From JAAUUJ01 sp964392245 (GTDB taxonomy: Bacteria; Cyanobacteriota; Cyanobacteriia; Thermostichales; Thermostichaceae), in the NCBI GenBank assembly GCA_964392245.1, contig CAYMOX010000003.1:68927-132926 (forward strand): DNA of 64,000 bases. The letters are read 5' to 3'. The position numbers and the translations under genes are program-made. Below the pieces are notes generated by a model that was given only the letters and a program-made list of their open reading frames with translations, was not told the origin of the DNA and ran no database searches. Of this stretch, positions 26,607 to 35,883 are shown one piece after another (position 1 is the stretch's first letter; each line of letters starts with the position of its first letter).

Positions 26607-27564
26607 CCTCTTAGGGGCCTGCACCTTGTCCACCAATTCAGGCGAAGAGAATTCTGGGTCTTTATTATTTGGCGGCAAGGGAAGCCAACCTGCTGAAGCG
26701 ATGGAGCCAGAGTATCTGGGACTGAATGTGGGCAACGAACTGAACTGGACGAGTTGGCGGGGCAAACTGATCCCCTACTATCGCAATGCTGGAGTGCGCT
26801 GGTTAAGGGTCTGGTATAACTGGGAGACGGTTGAGACCGAGCCGGGTCAGTACGATCAAGACTATCTTCTCCCTGCCCTGAATCTGGCCAAGATGAACGG
26901 GTTTCGCATTTGTTTTGTGATCTGGGGAACCCCTCCCTTTGCAGGCAGTGGAGGCTTAAATGCAGTTCCAGATCAGCAGGCCCTGAGAAATTATTGCCTC
27001 TGGTTGCGCTCAACGCTGGATTCCGTCGTGGATGCCTGGGAAGTGTGGAATGAAACCAATCTGGATAAGTACTATCAGGGATCGCCTGAAGACTACATCC
27101 AGACTCTGGCCACCGCCTATGAGGTTCTGGCTGGAGAAGGACCGGTGGTGGCCGCCGGAACCAGTGGAGCTGCCAAGCCTGCCTACTGGCAAGCCATGAT
27201 CGATGCGGGACTGGAACAGTACTGTGATCGTGTGAATATGCACCCCTACCGCGATCGCCCGGATCAGGTGGTGGCCCTGGTGGACGACTTTCTCAGCCGA
27301 GTGGAAAAACCCTTGTGGATCACCGAGTTAGGACTCTCCAGTGATAAGTATGACGAACAGGCTAAAGCTGAGTTTGTGGAGGCCCTCCTGCCCCTTCTCT
27401 CTAACCGGGTGGAAACCCTGATGTGGTACCGCAGCATTCAGGGGGAAGGGATGCACCCTCTGCGTTATGGGTTGCTGGACGTGGATAAACCGACAGGACA
27501 GATCGATGAGTTACCTGCTTATCGGGCCTATCAAACCTTTGCAAGACAGTATCAGGAAGCATAA
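26569..27564 (+). CDS. GH-A clan glycoside hydrolase lipoprotein (PslG/GH39-like)
   Basis: 331 residues. A lipoprotein signal ends LLGAC with Cys18, and AAGGAG precedes the ATG. The catalytic barrel has WLRVWYNWETVE, FVIWGTPPFAG, WEVWNETNL with the acid/base Glu162 after Asn161, VNMHPYRDRP, and PLWITELGL with nucleophile Glu253. The strand-4 Asn-Glu and strand-7 Glu pair marks clan GH-A. The closest recalled relatives are PslG and other GH39-type enzymes encoded in exopolysaccharide loci. Such periplasmic endoglycosidases cut growing or misplaced polymer and tune release or length. The gene begins within the acetyltransferase gene, so it is an integral part of the operon. Confidence 0.85.
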   Translation: MKRRSCLAAVGSSLLGACTLSTNSGEENSGSLLFGGKGSQPAEAMEPEYLGLNVGNELNWTSWRGKLIPYYRNAGVRWLRVWYNWETVETEPGQYDQDYLLPALNLAKMNGFRICFVIWGTPPFAGSGGLNAVPDQQALRNYCLWLRSTLDSVVDAWEVWNETNLDKYYQGSPEDYIQTLATAYEVLAGEGPVVAAGTSGAAKPAYWQAMIDAGLEQYCDRVNMHPYRDRPDQVVALVDDFLSRVEKPLWITELGLSSDKYDEQAKAEFVEALLPLLSNRVETLMWYRSIQGEGMHPLRYGLLDVDKPTGQIDELPAYRAYQTFARQYQEA

Positions 27565-27567
27565 TTC

Positions 27568-28647
27568 ATGGCTAGTGCTGTTCAGGCTCCTTCTTCCCCC
27601 CATTCAAGAACCTCTGGGAGTGCCCCTCAGCAAACCAGGGTGCTGCATATTGTCTGGGATCGGAAGGTGGGAGGGGTGAAGTCTACATTGAATGGGCTAA
27701 TGTCCTCCTCCCTGTCACGTTCCTTTGAGTTTCATGTGCTGGCTCTGCGGGAGGATCGGGCCGTGCTGAACAGCAGACACCGTCAGCCAGAGATTATAAT
27801 TTGCCACCAACCTGCTCGCTTCAAAACTGTTCTGGATCTGATCCTGCTCAGAATTTTGAACCCTCAAGCCAGGCTGATCCTGCACGAACATGGGTATTCC
27901 CAGGGGTATGAACAGCACAATGTCCATTGCCGAGCACGATTTCATCTGGCCTTGAAGCTCTGCATGGCCCTAGTGGATCGGGTAGTGGCCATCTCCAACG
28001 CCCAGGCAAGCTGGTTACTCAGTCATAGTCTGGTGAAAGCAGAAAAGCTGAGCATGATCAGGCAGTGCCCTCCGTTAGCAGCGTTCTTAAAAGTCCCCTA
28101 CAAGACTCCGCATCGACCCCTACGCGTGGTGGCCTACGGACGGTTGTGTGCACAAAAGGGGTTGGATGTGCTGTTAAAGGCACTGAGTTTGATCCCTGAT
28201 GTTCCGCTACAGCTGCTGATCGGGGGTGTGGGTCCTGATGAAGGGGAACTTCAGAAGCTAGCCCAAGATCTGAAGCAGGAGATCATCTGGCTGGGACGGG
28301 TTGATGATGTGCCCGCTCTCCTGGCGGAGTGCGATGTGGTGGCGATTCCTTCCCGCTGGGAGCCCTGGGGCAATGTTTGTGTGGAGGCCAAAGCGGCAGG
28401 AAAGCCTGTTCTCGCTGCTGCAGTCGATGGTCTGGTGGAGCAGGTGGTGGATTGTGGTTGGCTGCTTCCCCCCGATCACCCCCAGGCCTGGGCGGAGGCT
28501 CTGAGACAATTACCCGATCTTTCGGCTGAGCAACTCAAGATTTGGGGAGAAAGAGGCAGAGAAGATGTGAGAAACAACTGGGATACATACATTTCCTCCT
28601 GGGGAGATCTTCTGACCACCGTTCACCAAAGTTCTGATCAAGCCTGA
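27568..28647 (+). CDS. Glycosyltransferase family 4
   Basis: 359 residues. The first 25 are Ser/Pro-rich and probably disordered; the fold starts at RVLHIVWDRKVGGVKSTLNG. The acceptor half includes LILHEHGYSQGYE, and the donor half VVAYGRLCAQKGLDVLLKAL, LLIGGVGPDEGELQ, IWLGRVDDVPALL and IPSRWEPWGNVCVEAKAAGKP. In that last block the first Glu of the usual EX7E is retained but the surrounding EGFG is replaced by EPWG, as in some GT4 branches. It lies three bases after the glycosidase gene. Acceptor and sugar unknown. Confidence 0.88.
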   Translation: MASAVQAPSSPHSRTSGSAPQQTRVLHIVWDRKVGGVKSTLNGLMSSSLSRSFEFHVLALREDRAVLNSRHRQPEIIICHQPARFKTVLDLILLRILNPQARLILHEHGYSQGYEQHNVHCRARFHLALKLCMALVDRVVAISNAQASWLLSHSLVKAEKLSMIRQCPPLAAFLKVPYKTPHRPLRVVAYGRLCAQKGLDVLLKALSLIPDVPLQLLIGGVGPDEGELQKLAQDLKQEIIWLGRVDDVPALLAECDVVAIPSRWEPWGNVCVEAKAAGKPVLAAAVDGLVEQVVDCGWLLPPDHPQAWAEALRQLPDLSAEQLKIWGERGREDVRNNWDTYISSWGDLLTTVHQSSDQA

Positions 28648-28659
28648 AGAGAGAATGAT

Positions 28660-29850
28660 ATGCAAACCGTTGTAAGAACCGAAAGTAATTCGATCCTTAA
28701 GTCTCATGACACCCAGAGGCTGGCTCTTCTTGCTGACTATCCAGAGCAAAAATCCATCAGCGTTGATCTCTGTGCCGAAATGCTGGCTCTTGGTCTTGCC
28801 AGAGATTACTCCCAGACTTTTTCATCCAGGCTGATCTGTCCCCCCTTTACAAAATATTGCTTGCGAGTCCCTTACCTAAACAAGAAAGGATTGGCCTACA
28901 CCACTGACTACAGGGTGAACTGCTTCTGGAAATATCCCAGTCATCTCAAGAGGATAAGATCTGAATTTGATTTTTTTCACGTTTGTGATCACACCTACGC
29001 CCATCTGGTTCATCAATTGCCTGCTCAGAAGACGGGGGTTTTCTGTCATGATATTCATGCATTCATGTCTCTGTTGGATCCCGAAAATCATTGGAATTCA
29101 CCATGGTACAATCTGATCCATAAACACATTCTTGCTGGCCTCCAAAAAGCAGCCGTTGTTTTCTACACAACCAATGAAGTCCGTCGCCAGATAGAGGCTT
29201 ATCAAGTAGTTTCATCCGAGCGACTAGTTCAGGTTCCTCTGGGGGTAGCGCCGGAGTTTCAGGAACGATCTGCAGGAGTGTCAGGAGAAAGCCAAACTGT
29301 GCTGGAAAGATTAGGGGAAACACCGTTTCTTCTAGTGGTTGGGGGAAGTACGCAGCGGAAAAGGCTGGATGTTGTTCTTAAGGTGTTTCAGGAGATTAGA
29401 TATAAATTTCCTGAGATCAAGCTTGTTCGCGTGGGCAGAAAACCTGATGACTGGAAAGAAAGCCATCTACAACAGATCAAAGCCGGACAGTTGGAAGAGT
29501 CAATCATTTATTTCCATAATCTGGATCGGGAAACGCTGGCAGAACTCTATCGAAGATCAAATGTCGTAATGGTGGCTAGTGAGGCCGAAGGATTTGGATT
29601 GCCTGTGATCGAAGCTCTGGCTTGCGGTGCGGTCGTGGTTGCCAGCGACATTTCAGTGCTTCGAGAGGTGGGGGGACAGGGAGCTGTCTTTTGTCCGGTG
29701 GGTGATGTGCAATCTTGGACTGAGAAAATAGTTCAGATCCTCTCTTCTCCAAATTCAGTGCCTCCAAAAGAAATACGCATCGATCAGGTGAAACAGTATT
29801 CCTGGAAGAACCATGTTGACATCATCGCAAACACTTATGCACATCTTTAG
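28660..29850 (+). CDS. Glycosyltransferase family 4
   Basis: 396 residues from an ATG preceded by AGAGAGAAT. The N-terminal half contains YLNKKGLAYTTDYRVN and FFHVCDHTYAHLVHQL, with GVFCHDIHAF. The donor half is classical: FLLVVGGSTQRKRLDVVLKV, LVRVGRKPD, IYFHNLDRETLAELYRRS and ASEAEGFGLPVIEALACG, a full EX7E motif. It is a retaining transferase. From here to about 34.3 kb the base composition is visibly richer in A and T, and codon choice looser, than in the flanking genes, suggesting that this section of the locus was acquired separately. Confidence 0.88.
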   Translation: MQTVVRTESNSILKSHDTQRLALLADYPEQKSISVDLCAEMLALGLARDYSQTFSSRLICPPFTKYCLRVPYLNKKGLAYTTDYRVNCFWKYPSHLKRIRSEFDFFHVCDHTYAHLVHQLPAQKTGVFCHDIHAFMSLLDPENHWNSPWYNLIHKHILAGLQKAAVVFYTTNEVRRQIEAYQVVSSERLVQVPLGVAPEFQERSAGVSGESQTVLERLGETPFLLVVGGSTQRKRLDVVLKVFQEIRYKFPEIKLVRVGRKPDDWKESHLQQIKAGQLEESIIYFHNLDRETLAELYRRSNVVMVASEAEGFGLPVIEALACGAVVVASDISVLREVGGQGAVFCPVGDVQSWTEKIVQILSSPNSVPPKEIRIDQVKQYSWKNHVDIIANTYAHL

Positions 29851-29868
29851 TTTGTGGCTGGAGGTAAG

Positions 29869-31170
29869 ATGAGGATTGCGTTTTTTGTGGGTGTTTTTCC
29901 AGTTCTTTCAGAGACTTTCGTTCTCGATCAGATTGTCGGACTATTAGACAAAGGTCATGAGGTTGATATTTTTGCAACTGGGAAACCAGAGCAACCCGAT
30001 CAAGTTCACCCAGTCTTCAGGGAGTATCAGCTTCAGCAGAGAACCTACTACCGTCCCCCAATGCCAGAGAACTTGCTTCTAAGATTCATTTCTGGGCTAA
30101 TTCTACTAGCAAGATATATTTGGGTTGATCCTGATCTTATACTCAAATCATTAAACTTCATCAAATACGGCAAGCCCTCATTGTCATTGAGAGTCTTATT
30201 CTCAGTAATATCTCATCTGGGCAAACAAAAATATTATGACATCCTCCACTGCCATTTTGGTATGCATGGCCTGATCGCAATGTACATGAAACAACTGGGA
30301 GCAATCGAGGGGCCAATTCTAGTTACTTTTCATGGCTATGATGTCAATGGCTGGCCAAAGCAGTACGGATCCCAATCTTATCGAGCGTTGTTTAACTATG
30401 CAGATCAGTTCACTGCCAATACTCATTACACTGCCCAAAAAGCCATCAATCTCGGGTGTGATCCTGAGCGAATCAAGATCCTGCCGGTAGGGGTAAATCT
30501 CGACCTTTTTCCTTATCAAGAAAGACAGCTTTATCCTGAAAATAAAATTGAGATCCTGACAGTAGGTCGATTGGTTGAGAAGAAAGGAATTGCCTACAGT
30601 GTCAGAGCAATGAAAGTGCTGAAAGAGAAAGAACTAGACTTCCGCTATCGCATTGTCGGGGATGGACCTCTTCGTGATCAACTCCAGCAACTGATCACAG
30701 ATCTAGAGTTGGAGGACCAGGTATTTCTCCTGGGAGGATTACCCAGGGATCAGGTGATAAAGCTTTACCAGCAAACCGATCTGTTTATCCTGGCCAGTGT
30801 GACTGCTCAGAATGGAGATCAAGAAGGTCAGGGACTAGTTCTGCAGGAAGCTCAGGCTATGGGGATTCCAGTGATCTCAACTCTTCATAATGGCATTCCA
30901 GATGGAGTAAAGCATGGAGAAACAGGCTTTCTGGTTCCAGAAAAAGATAGTCAAAGCCTTGCCGACTATTTACTTTATTTGATCCAAAACCCCGATGAAT
31001 ACAGAACAATGAGTCGATCAGCTCGTCAGTTCATTGAAGCAGACTATGATATCCACCACCTACTTGATCAACTCATAGATATTTATCGTAATCTTATTCA
31101 TCCAGAAAGAGTCAAGCCAGAGATCAAACCACAACTGGTGAGTCAGCGCGGAGGATCCGATCATGCTTAA
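29869..31170 (+). CDS. Glycosyltransferase family 4 (colanic-acid WcaL/AmsK-like)
   Basis: 433 residues from the ATG at 29869, set by GGAGGTAAG just before it. The start MRIAFFVGVFPVLSETFVLD is diagnostic of the WcaL/AmsK branch, as are ILHCHFGMHGLIAMYMKQLG and VTFHGYDVN. The donor half has ILTVGRLVEKKGIAYSVRAM, RIVGDGPLRDQLQQL, VFLLGGLPRD and GDQEGQGLVLQEAQAMGIP, then VISTLHNGIPDGVKHGETG. It resembles the last transferase of the locus (36783-38042), and the two are probably paralogues. Its 3' end overlaps the next gene by 8 bases. Confidence 0.9.
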   Translation: MRIAFFVGVFPVLSETFVLDQIVGLLDKGHEVDIFATGKPEQPDQVHPVFREYQLQQRTYYRPPMPENLLLRFISGLILLARYIWVDPDLILKSLNFIKYGKPSLSLRVLFSVISHLGKQKYYDILHCHFGMHGLIAMYMKQLGAIEGPILVTFHGYDVNGWPKQYGSQSYRALFNYADQFTANTHYTAQKAINLGCDPERIKILPVGVNLDLFPYQERQLYPENKIEILTVGRLVEKKGIAYSVRAMKVLKEKELDFRYRIVGDGPLRDQLQQLITDLELEDQVFLLGGLPRDQVIKLYQQTDLFILASVTAQNGDQEGQGLVLQEAQAMGIPVISTLHNGIPDGVKHGETGFLVPEKDSQSLADYLLYLIQNPDEYRTMSRSARQFIEADYDIHHLLDQLIDIYRNLIHPERVKPEIKPQLVSQRGGSDHA

Positions 31171-32227
31171 ATTCTGGAAAGAGAGATTGGGTAAACAAAC
31201 TGATCAAGTTCTACAATCTAGGCAAAGGGAAGGTTCTCAACTCACCTGGGCAATTCAGACATCCTTGCCTGAGCAGATCACAAAGGTGTCTGTGGTCACT
31301 CCAATCTTTAATGGTGAGCAGGATATTCCTCCTCTAGTTCAATGCTTCTTTACTCAGTCCTATCCCAAAAATGCTGTCGAATTTCTGCTAGTGGATAATG
31401 CCAGCAACGATCGGACATCAACCCTGATCAAGCAATCTTGTCATGATGCAGAGTTAGCAGGAATTCAGTTGAGGGGTGTGGAGGAGTTTACGATTCAAGG
31501 TCCATCCGCTGCACGGAATGCAGGTATCCGCGCTTCATCTGCTGAGATCATTGCCTTTACGGATGTGGATTGCCGACCTGCCCCTGATTGGCTGGAGAAA
31601 CTGGTGATTCCATTTCAGGATCCTGAGGTGGGTCTTGTGATTGGAGAGGTGGAAGCTCTGCCAGGTGATTCTCTGATGGAAAAGTACGCTGCCCGCAAAC
31701 AGATCCTGTCTCAACAGAAAACCCTCATTCATCCCCATGGTCCCTTTGGAGCCGCTGCCAACTTTGCCATCAGGAGAAAGGTTTTTGAGCAGATAGGACT
31801 GTTTCGTCCTTATTTAACAACGGGCGAGGACGCTGATCTGTGCTGGCGAATTCATCATCAAACCTCATGGCAGACCTACTATCAACCCGAGGCAAGGGTC
31901 TATCACCGTCACCGATCCAGTCTCAAAGCCTTTCACAAACAGTTTGTCAACTATGGACGAGGGCACAAATATCTTTCAGAACTTCATGGAGTGGATCCAA
32001 CCCCAGACTGGAAAATTCATCATTACGCTTATCATTTAGCCCGTTGGGTATTAAAAGAATTGCCGATAAGCCTCACCAAGGTTGCTCAGCAAAAAGCTGA
32101 TCCTATAGAACTATGGGTTCCCCCCATTTATCTGATTTCAAGACATGCACTCACTAAAGGACAACGGGAGGCTGTTCTGCCAGAAAATGCTGTTGAGATT
32201 GCCAGACTTTACCAACAAACTATCTGA
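31163..32227 (+). CDS. Glycosyltransferase family 2, first of three tandem paralogues
   Basis: 354 residues. KVSVVTPIFNGEQDIPPLVQ, LLVDNASNDRTSTLI, GPSAARNAGIRA and AFTDVDCRPAPDWLEKL give the GT2 nucleotide and DxD sites. The acceptor side has FGAAANFAIRRKVFEQIGLF and YLTTGEDADLCWRIH, the ED motif with the catalytic base, then VYHRHRSSLKAFHKQF. The last 80 residues (hydrophobic plus basic) may touch the membrane. The next two genes encode proteins with the same blocks in the same order, so the trio arose by duplication. The ATG overlaps the previous gene and is preceded by GAGGATC. Confidence 0.9.
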   Translation: MLKFWKERLGKQTDQVLQSRQREGSQLTWAIQTSLPEQITKVSVVTPIFNGEQDIPPLVQCFFTQSYPKNAVEFLLVDNASNDRTSTLIKQSCHDAELAGIQLRGVEEFTIQGPSAARNAGIRASSAEIIAFTDVDCRPAPDWLEKLVIPFQDPEVGLVIGEVEALPGDSLMEKYAARKQILSQQKTLIHPHGPFGAAANFAIRRKVFEQIGLFRPYLTTGEDADLCWRIHHQTSWQTYYQPEARVYHRHRSSLKAFHKQFVNYGRGHKYLSELHGVDPTPDWKIHHYAYHLARWVLKELPISLTKVAQQKADPIELWVPPIYLISRHALTKGQREAVLPENAVEIARLYQQTI

Positions 32228-32241
32228 GGGGACAGTGACCA

Positions 32242-33357
32242 ATGTTAGATCAACTAAAAAAAATGCTGGGGAAAACAGATCATTCCTTTGAAAGGCAGGA
32301 GAAAGATCCCTGTGATTCTGAATATTTCACACTTAGCTCACATCCCCTTGATCCAGAAACTATCAAGCATTATTATCCTCAGATATCTGTAATTGTTCCT
32401 ATCTATAATGGAGAGCAGGATATTCCAGATCTGATCTCATGTCTACAAAACCAGACTTATCCAGCTCACTTAGTCGAATATATTCTTGTGGATAACGGCA
32501 GTCAAGACCATACTGCTGAGATCATCTTCGAAGCCATAGAAAGCTTTTCTACCAGGGAGTTTACCCTCCGATATCGATCAGAAACTCAGATCCAGGGACC
32601 AGGAGCAGCTCGCAATCGGGGGATCAAGTGTTCATCCGGTGAGATTTTGGTCTTTACCGATGTGGATTGCCGACCCGATCCCAAATGGGTTGAACAGATG
32701 GTTCGACCTTTTGTTCTAGATCAGGTGGGAATTGTGGCAGGCAATATTAAAGCACTTCCTGGAAATACGATCTGGGAAAACTATGCTGAACACAAAGGTT
32801 TTCTATCTCCAATCAAGTTACTAAATCATCCCTTTGGTCCTTCTGCCGCAACTGCTAATTTAGCAATCCGCAGGCAGGTTCTGGAAAGCATTGGACTCTT
32901 CCGTCCCTATCTGATCTCAGGCGAGGATACAGACCTGTGTTGGCGGATGTTGAAATCAACTGCCTGGAAGATCTATTTTGTCGAAAATGCTATCATCAGC
33001 CACCGCCACCGCAATCAACTGCAGGATCTTAGAAAACAACATCTGAAGAATGGTCATTCTCAACGCTTTTTGCATGAGCTTCATGGCATAGCACTGAAAC
33101 CCGATATGCTGCCTTACCAGACTGTTTATATAGGTCTGCGCTGGTTGTTAAAAGAGCTACCGATCAGCCTTTTTCGAGCATGGACGGGCAAGTCTAAGTT
33201 GGATCACGCCTTCTACCGGCTCATTGATCTCATATCCTGGCATGCCTGGCAGCAAGGCCAAAAAGAGGCAAGACTCCCCCTTGAAGCACATAAAATCGAT
33301 TGGCTGGATTCAGAGCATTCAAAGGAGACTTTGAGATGGAAAACACTCCACAGATGA
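32242..33357 (+). CDS. Glycosyltransferase family 2, second tandem paralogue
   Basis: 371 residues with a 45-residue polar N-terminal extension before the fold. ISVIVPIYNGEQDIPDLIS, ILVDNGSQDHTAEII, GPGAARNRGIKCS and VFTDVDCRPDPKWVEQM parallel the previous gene, as do LFRPYLISGEDTDLCWRML and ISHRHRNQLQDLRKQHL. The ED catalytic pair is intact. The C-terminal WLLKELPISLFRAW also matches its neighbour, so the whole chain and not only the catalytic core was duplicated. It starts 14 bases after the previous stop and its end overlaps the next gene by 22 bases. Acceptor unknown; each copy may add a different residue. Confidence 0.9.
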   Translation: MLDQLKKMLGKTDHSFERQEKDPCDSEYFTLSSHPLDPETIKHYYPQISVIVPIYNGEQDIPDLISCLQNQTYPAHLVEYILVDNGSQDHTAEIIFEAIESFSTREFTLRYRSETQIQGPGAARNRGIKCSSGEILVFTDVDCRPDPKWVEQMVRPFVLDQVGIVAGNIKALPGNTIWENYAEHKGFLSPIKLLNHPFGPSAATANLAIRRQVLESIGLFRPYLISGEDTDLCWRMLKSTAWKIYFVENAIISHRHRNQLQDLRKQHLKNGHSQRFLHELHGIALKPDMLPYQTVYIGLRWLLKELPISLFRAWTGKSKLDHAFYRLIDLISWHAWQQGQKEARLPLEAHKIDWLDSEHSKETLRWKTLHR

Positions 33358-34349
33358 AAACAAGAATGTTTACCTCCGATCCCAAAATCTCAACAGGTGT
33401 CTCAGATCAGCCATATCCTCTGATCTCAGTGGTTGTTCCTATCTATAATGGAGCCTCTGATCTGGATGATCTAATTCAATGTTTGGTTGATCAGTCATAT
33501 CCTCACAAAAAACTGGAAGTGATACTTGTCAATAATGGAAGTCACGATCAAACTCAGGAAAAGATTGAGAACTTGCTTTCCAGAAGTCAGGAATTCAAAC
33601 TCAATCTCATCGGATTGGAAGAAACTTCGATTCAAAGCTCCTATGCTGCCCGCAATCGTGGCATCAGACAGGCAGTCGGAGAAATTCTTGTATTTACAGA
33701 CGTTGATTGTCGGCCCGATCCATTCTGGCTGGAACGCCTGATCACCCCTTTTTCTAGTCCTGACGTGGGCTTAGTTGCGGGGGAGATTCTCCCACTAGCC
33801 GGATCAACTTTCTGGGAGTGGTATGCCGAGCGAAGAAAGATTCTTTCTCAATCATCTGCCATGAACCACCCTTTTCTCCCCTTTGGGCAAACTGCAAACC
33901 TGGCCGTTCGGCGGAGTATTTTTCAGGAAATCGGCCTGTTTCGACCTTATTTAACCACGGGTGGAGATGCTGATCTGTGTTGGCGTATTCAGCTAGATAC
34001 ATCCTATCGTTTTCTCTTACAGCCGGATGCCATTGTCAGACACCGACATCGGAATACCTTTCGATCTCTGCAAAGTCAACACCGACGCTATGGTCTATCT
34101 CACCGTGTTCTCCAGGAGCTGCATGGTTTTGAGCCGCTACATCCGTTAACCCCGTTGGAGTATCTGGGTTTATTTTTCGAGTGGTTGTTCAATGAAGTCC
34201 CCAAAATTTGCTACCGGATCCTGAGAAAAAAGGTCCCCCCTCAGGAAATACTGGTCCGTCCCATTACCTTAATGACACGCTATGCCATGGATCAAGGACA
34301 GAAACAGGCACAGATCCCCCGCAATGTAGAGCTGATCGAATACCTTTAA
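33336..34349 (+). CDS. Glycosyltransferase family 2, third tandem paralogue
   Basis: 337 residues from the ATG at 33336, fixed by AAAGGAG upstream; it overlaps the second paralogue by 22 bases. ISVVVPIYNGASDLDDLIQC, ILVNNGSHDQTQEKI, SYAARNRGIRQA and VFTDVDCRPDPFWLERL give the GT2 core. The catalytic region reads YLTTGGDADLCWRIQ: the Glu of the ED pair found in both sisters is Gly here, while the Asp remains. IVRHRHRNTFRSLQSQH and the basic C-terminus follow the same plan. The loss of the Glu could change acceptor use or activity. It is 14 bases before the flippase gene. Confidence 0.88.
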   Translation: MENTPQMKTRMFTSDPKISTGVSDQPYPLISVVVPIYNGASDLDDLIQCLVDQSYPHKKLEVILVNNGSHDQTQEKIENLLSRSQEFKLNLIGLEETSIQSSYAARNRGIRQAVGEILVFTDVDCRPDPFWLERLITPFSSPDVGLVAGEILPLAGSTFWEWYAERRKILSQSSAMNHPFLPFGQTANLAVRRSIFQEIGLFRPYLTTGGDADLCWRIQLDTSYRFLLQPDAIVRHRHRNTFRSLQSQHRRYGLSHRVLQELHGFEPLHPLTPLEYLGLFFEWLFNEVPKICYRILRKKVPPQEILVRPITLMTRYAMDQGQKQAQIPRNVELIEYL

Positions 34350-34362
34350 CTGACTTTCCTTC

Positions 34363-35883
34363 ATGCCGTTACTTAAATCCACTCTATCTCGCCCCCCCGT
34401 TCAGTATTTCAGTACTGATCACCTGAAGAGCGATCTCAGGCATGCCTCTATCAAAGGGGGGACGATCACCATGCTCTCTCAAGCGGCAAAGTTTGGTCTG
34501 CGCACCTGTTCAACGGTGGTACTGGCTCGACTGTTGACTCCAGAGGACTATGGATTATTTGGCATGGCGGCTGTGGTCACAGGATTTGTGCAGCTCTTCA
34601 AAGATCTGGGGCTTTCCAGTGCAACTATTCAACAGGCTGAAATTAACCACAAACAGGTGAGTACCCTCTTCTGGATCAATGTCGCCCTCAGTGCTGCGAT
34701 CACATTAGTGGTGGTGGCGATTGGACCCTTAACGGCCTGGTTTTATAGTGAACCTCGATTGATCGCTATCACCATTGCCATTAGCATTAGTTTTTTGTTC
34801 GGAGGGTTAACGGTCCAGCATCAAGCGCTGCTGCGGCGGCAAATGCGGTTTAATCAGCTGGCGATCATTGAGATCATTTCCATGGCGGTTGGAGTTCTTA
34901 GTGCGATCCTGGCTGGATTGGCTGGACTGGGATACTGGGCATTGGTGATCTGGCAGGTGGCTCAATCCATTGCCAATGCAGTTGCTGTTTGGGTTGTTTG
35001 TGATTGGAGACCAGGATGGCCTTCCGCTCCAAAGCATGTAAAACCCATGTTGAATTATGGCTGGAACCTAACAGGGTTTAACTGTGTCAATTACTTTTCC
35101 CGAAATTTTGACAATTTGTTAATTGGGCGCATGTGGGGAGCACAGCAACTGGGACTGTATTCCAAAGCCTACCAACTTTTACTGCTTCCGATTCAGCAAA
35201 TTAATAATCCTATTTCAGGAGTAGCTATTCCAGTACTCAGTCGGTTGCAGATGGATCCCGCTCAATATTCCCACTATTATCACAAAGCGATCCTGGCGAT
35301 CACCCTGGTGGGAATGCCCCTGGTGGGATTCATGTTTGCCTCAGCTGATCAGTTAATTGAGGTTGTGTTGGGCTCACAGTGGACAGAAGCTGCTCTGATC
35401 TTTCGATTGCTTGCGCCCGCTGCCTGGATCGGAACATTTAATGTGGCAACCGGATGGGTGTATCAGACTTTAGGAAGAACAGATCGACAACTGCAATGGG
35501 GGGTCATTTCTTCTGTAATCAATGTTTTGCTGATCTCAATTAGTGCCCAGTGGGGAGCGGTGGGAGTAGCTGCAGCATATGGACTCACCCGACCATTAAT
35601 CTACCTGTTCGCTGTTCTCCATTGCTATAAGGGCACCTGGTTAGAAGTTCGTAATTTAGTCCTTACCCTTTATCGTCCAGCGGTTGCATCCATCGGTGCA
35701 GCGATCTTGATCATGGCATTGAATCGCCTCATCTTGACAAGCCCTGGTTTACTGCTACTTCTCGATCTTTGTACCTATAGTCTTTTGTACTTGGTCATTT
35801 GGTGTGTATTGCCCGCAGGACGAGAAACCCTGATGGAAATGATCCAGGTTCTCTCACATCTTAAGCAAGGTCGTAAAACATGA
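34363..35883 (+). CDS. Wzx-type lipid-linked oligosaccharide flippase (MOP superfamily)
   Basis: 506 residues with about 12 to 14 membrane segments. The N-terminal block GGTITMLSQAAKFGLRTCST, VVLARLLTPEDYGLFGMAAV, DLGLSSATIQQ and LFWINVALS is the polysaccharide-transporter (WzxC-like) signature. FSRNFDNLLIGRMWGAQQLG and PISGVAIPVLSRLQ sit in the second half. It would move the finished lipid-linked repeat unit from the inner to the outer face of the cytoplasmic membrane, where the Wzy-type protein polymerises it. The gene ends in an ATGA overlap with the sulfotransferase gene. Confidence 0.9.
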   Translation: MPLLKSTLSRPPVQYFSTDHLKSDLRHASIKGGTITMLSQAAKFGLRTCSTVVLARLLTPEDYGLFGMAAVVTGFVQLFKDLGLSSATIQQAEINHKQVSTLFWINVALSAAITLVVVAIGPLTAWFYSEPRLIAITIAISISFLFGGLTVQHQALLRRQMRFNQLAIIEIISMAVGVLSAILAGLAGLGYWALVIWQVAQSIANAVAVWVVCDWRPGWPSAPKHVKPMLNYGWNLTGFNCVNYFSRNFDNLLIGRMWGAQQLGLYSKAYQLLLLPIQQINNPISGVAIPVLSRLQMDPAQYSHYYHKAILAITLVGMPLVGFMFASADQLIEVVLGSQWTEAALIFRLLAPAAWIGTFNVATGWVYQTLGRTDRQLQWGVISSVINVLLISISAQWGAVGVAAAYGLTRPLIYLFAVLHCYKGTWLEVRNLVLTLYRPAVASIGAAILIMALNRLILTSPGLLLLLDLCTYSLLYLVIWCVLPAGRETLMEMIQVLSHLKQGRKT

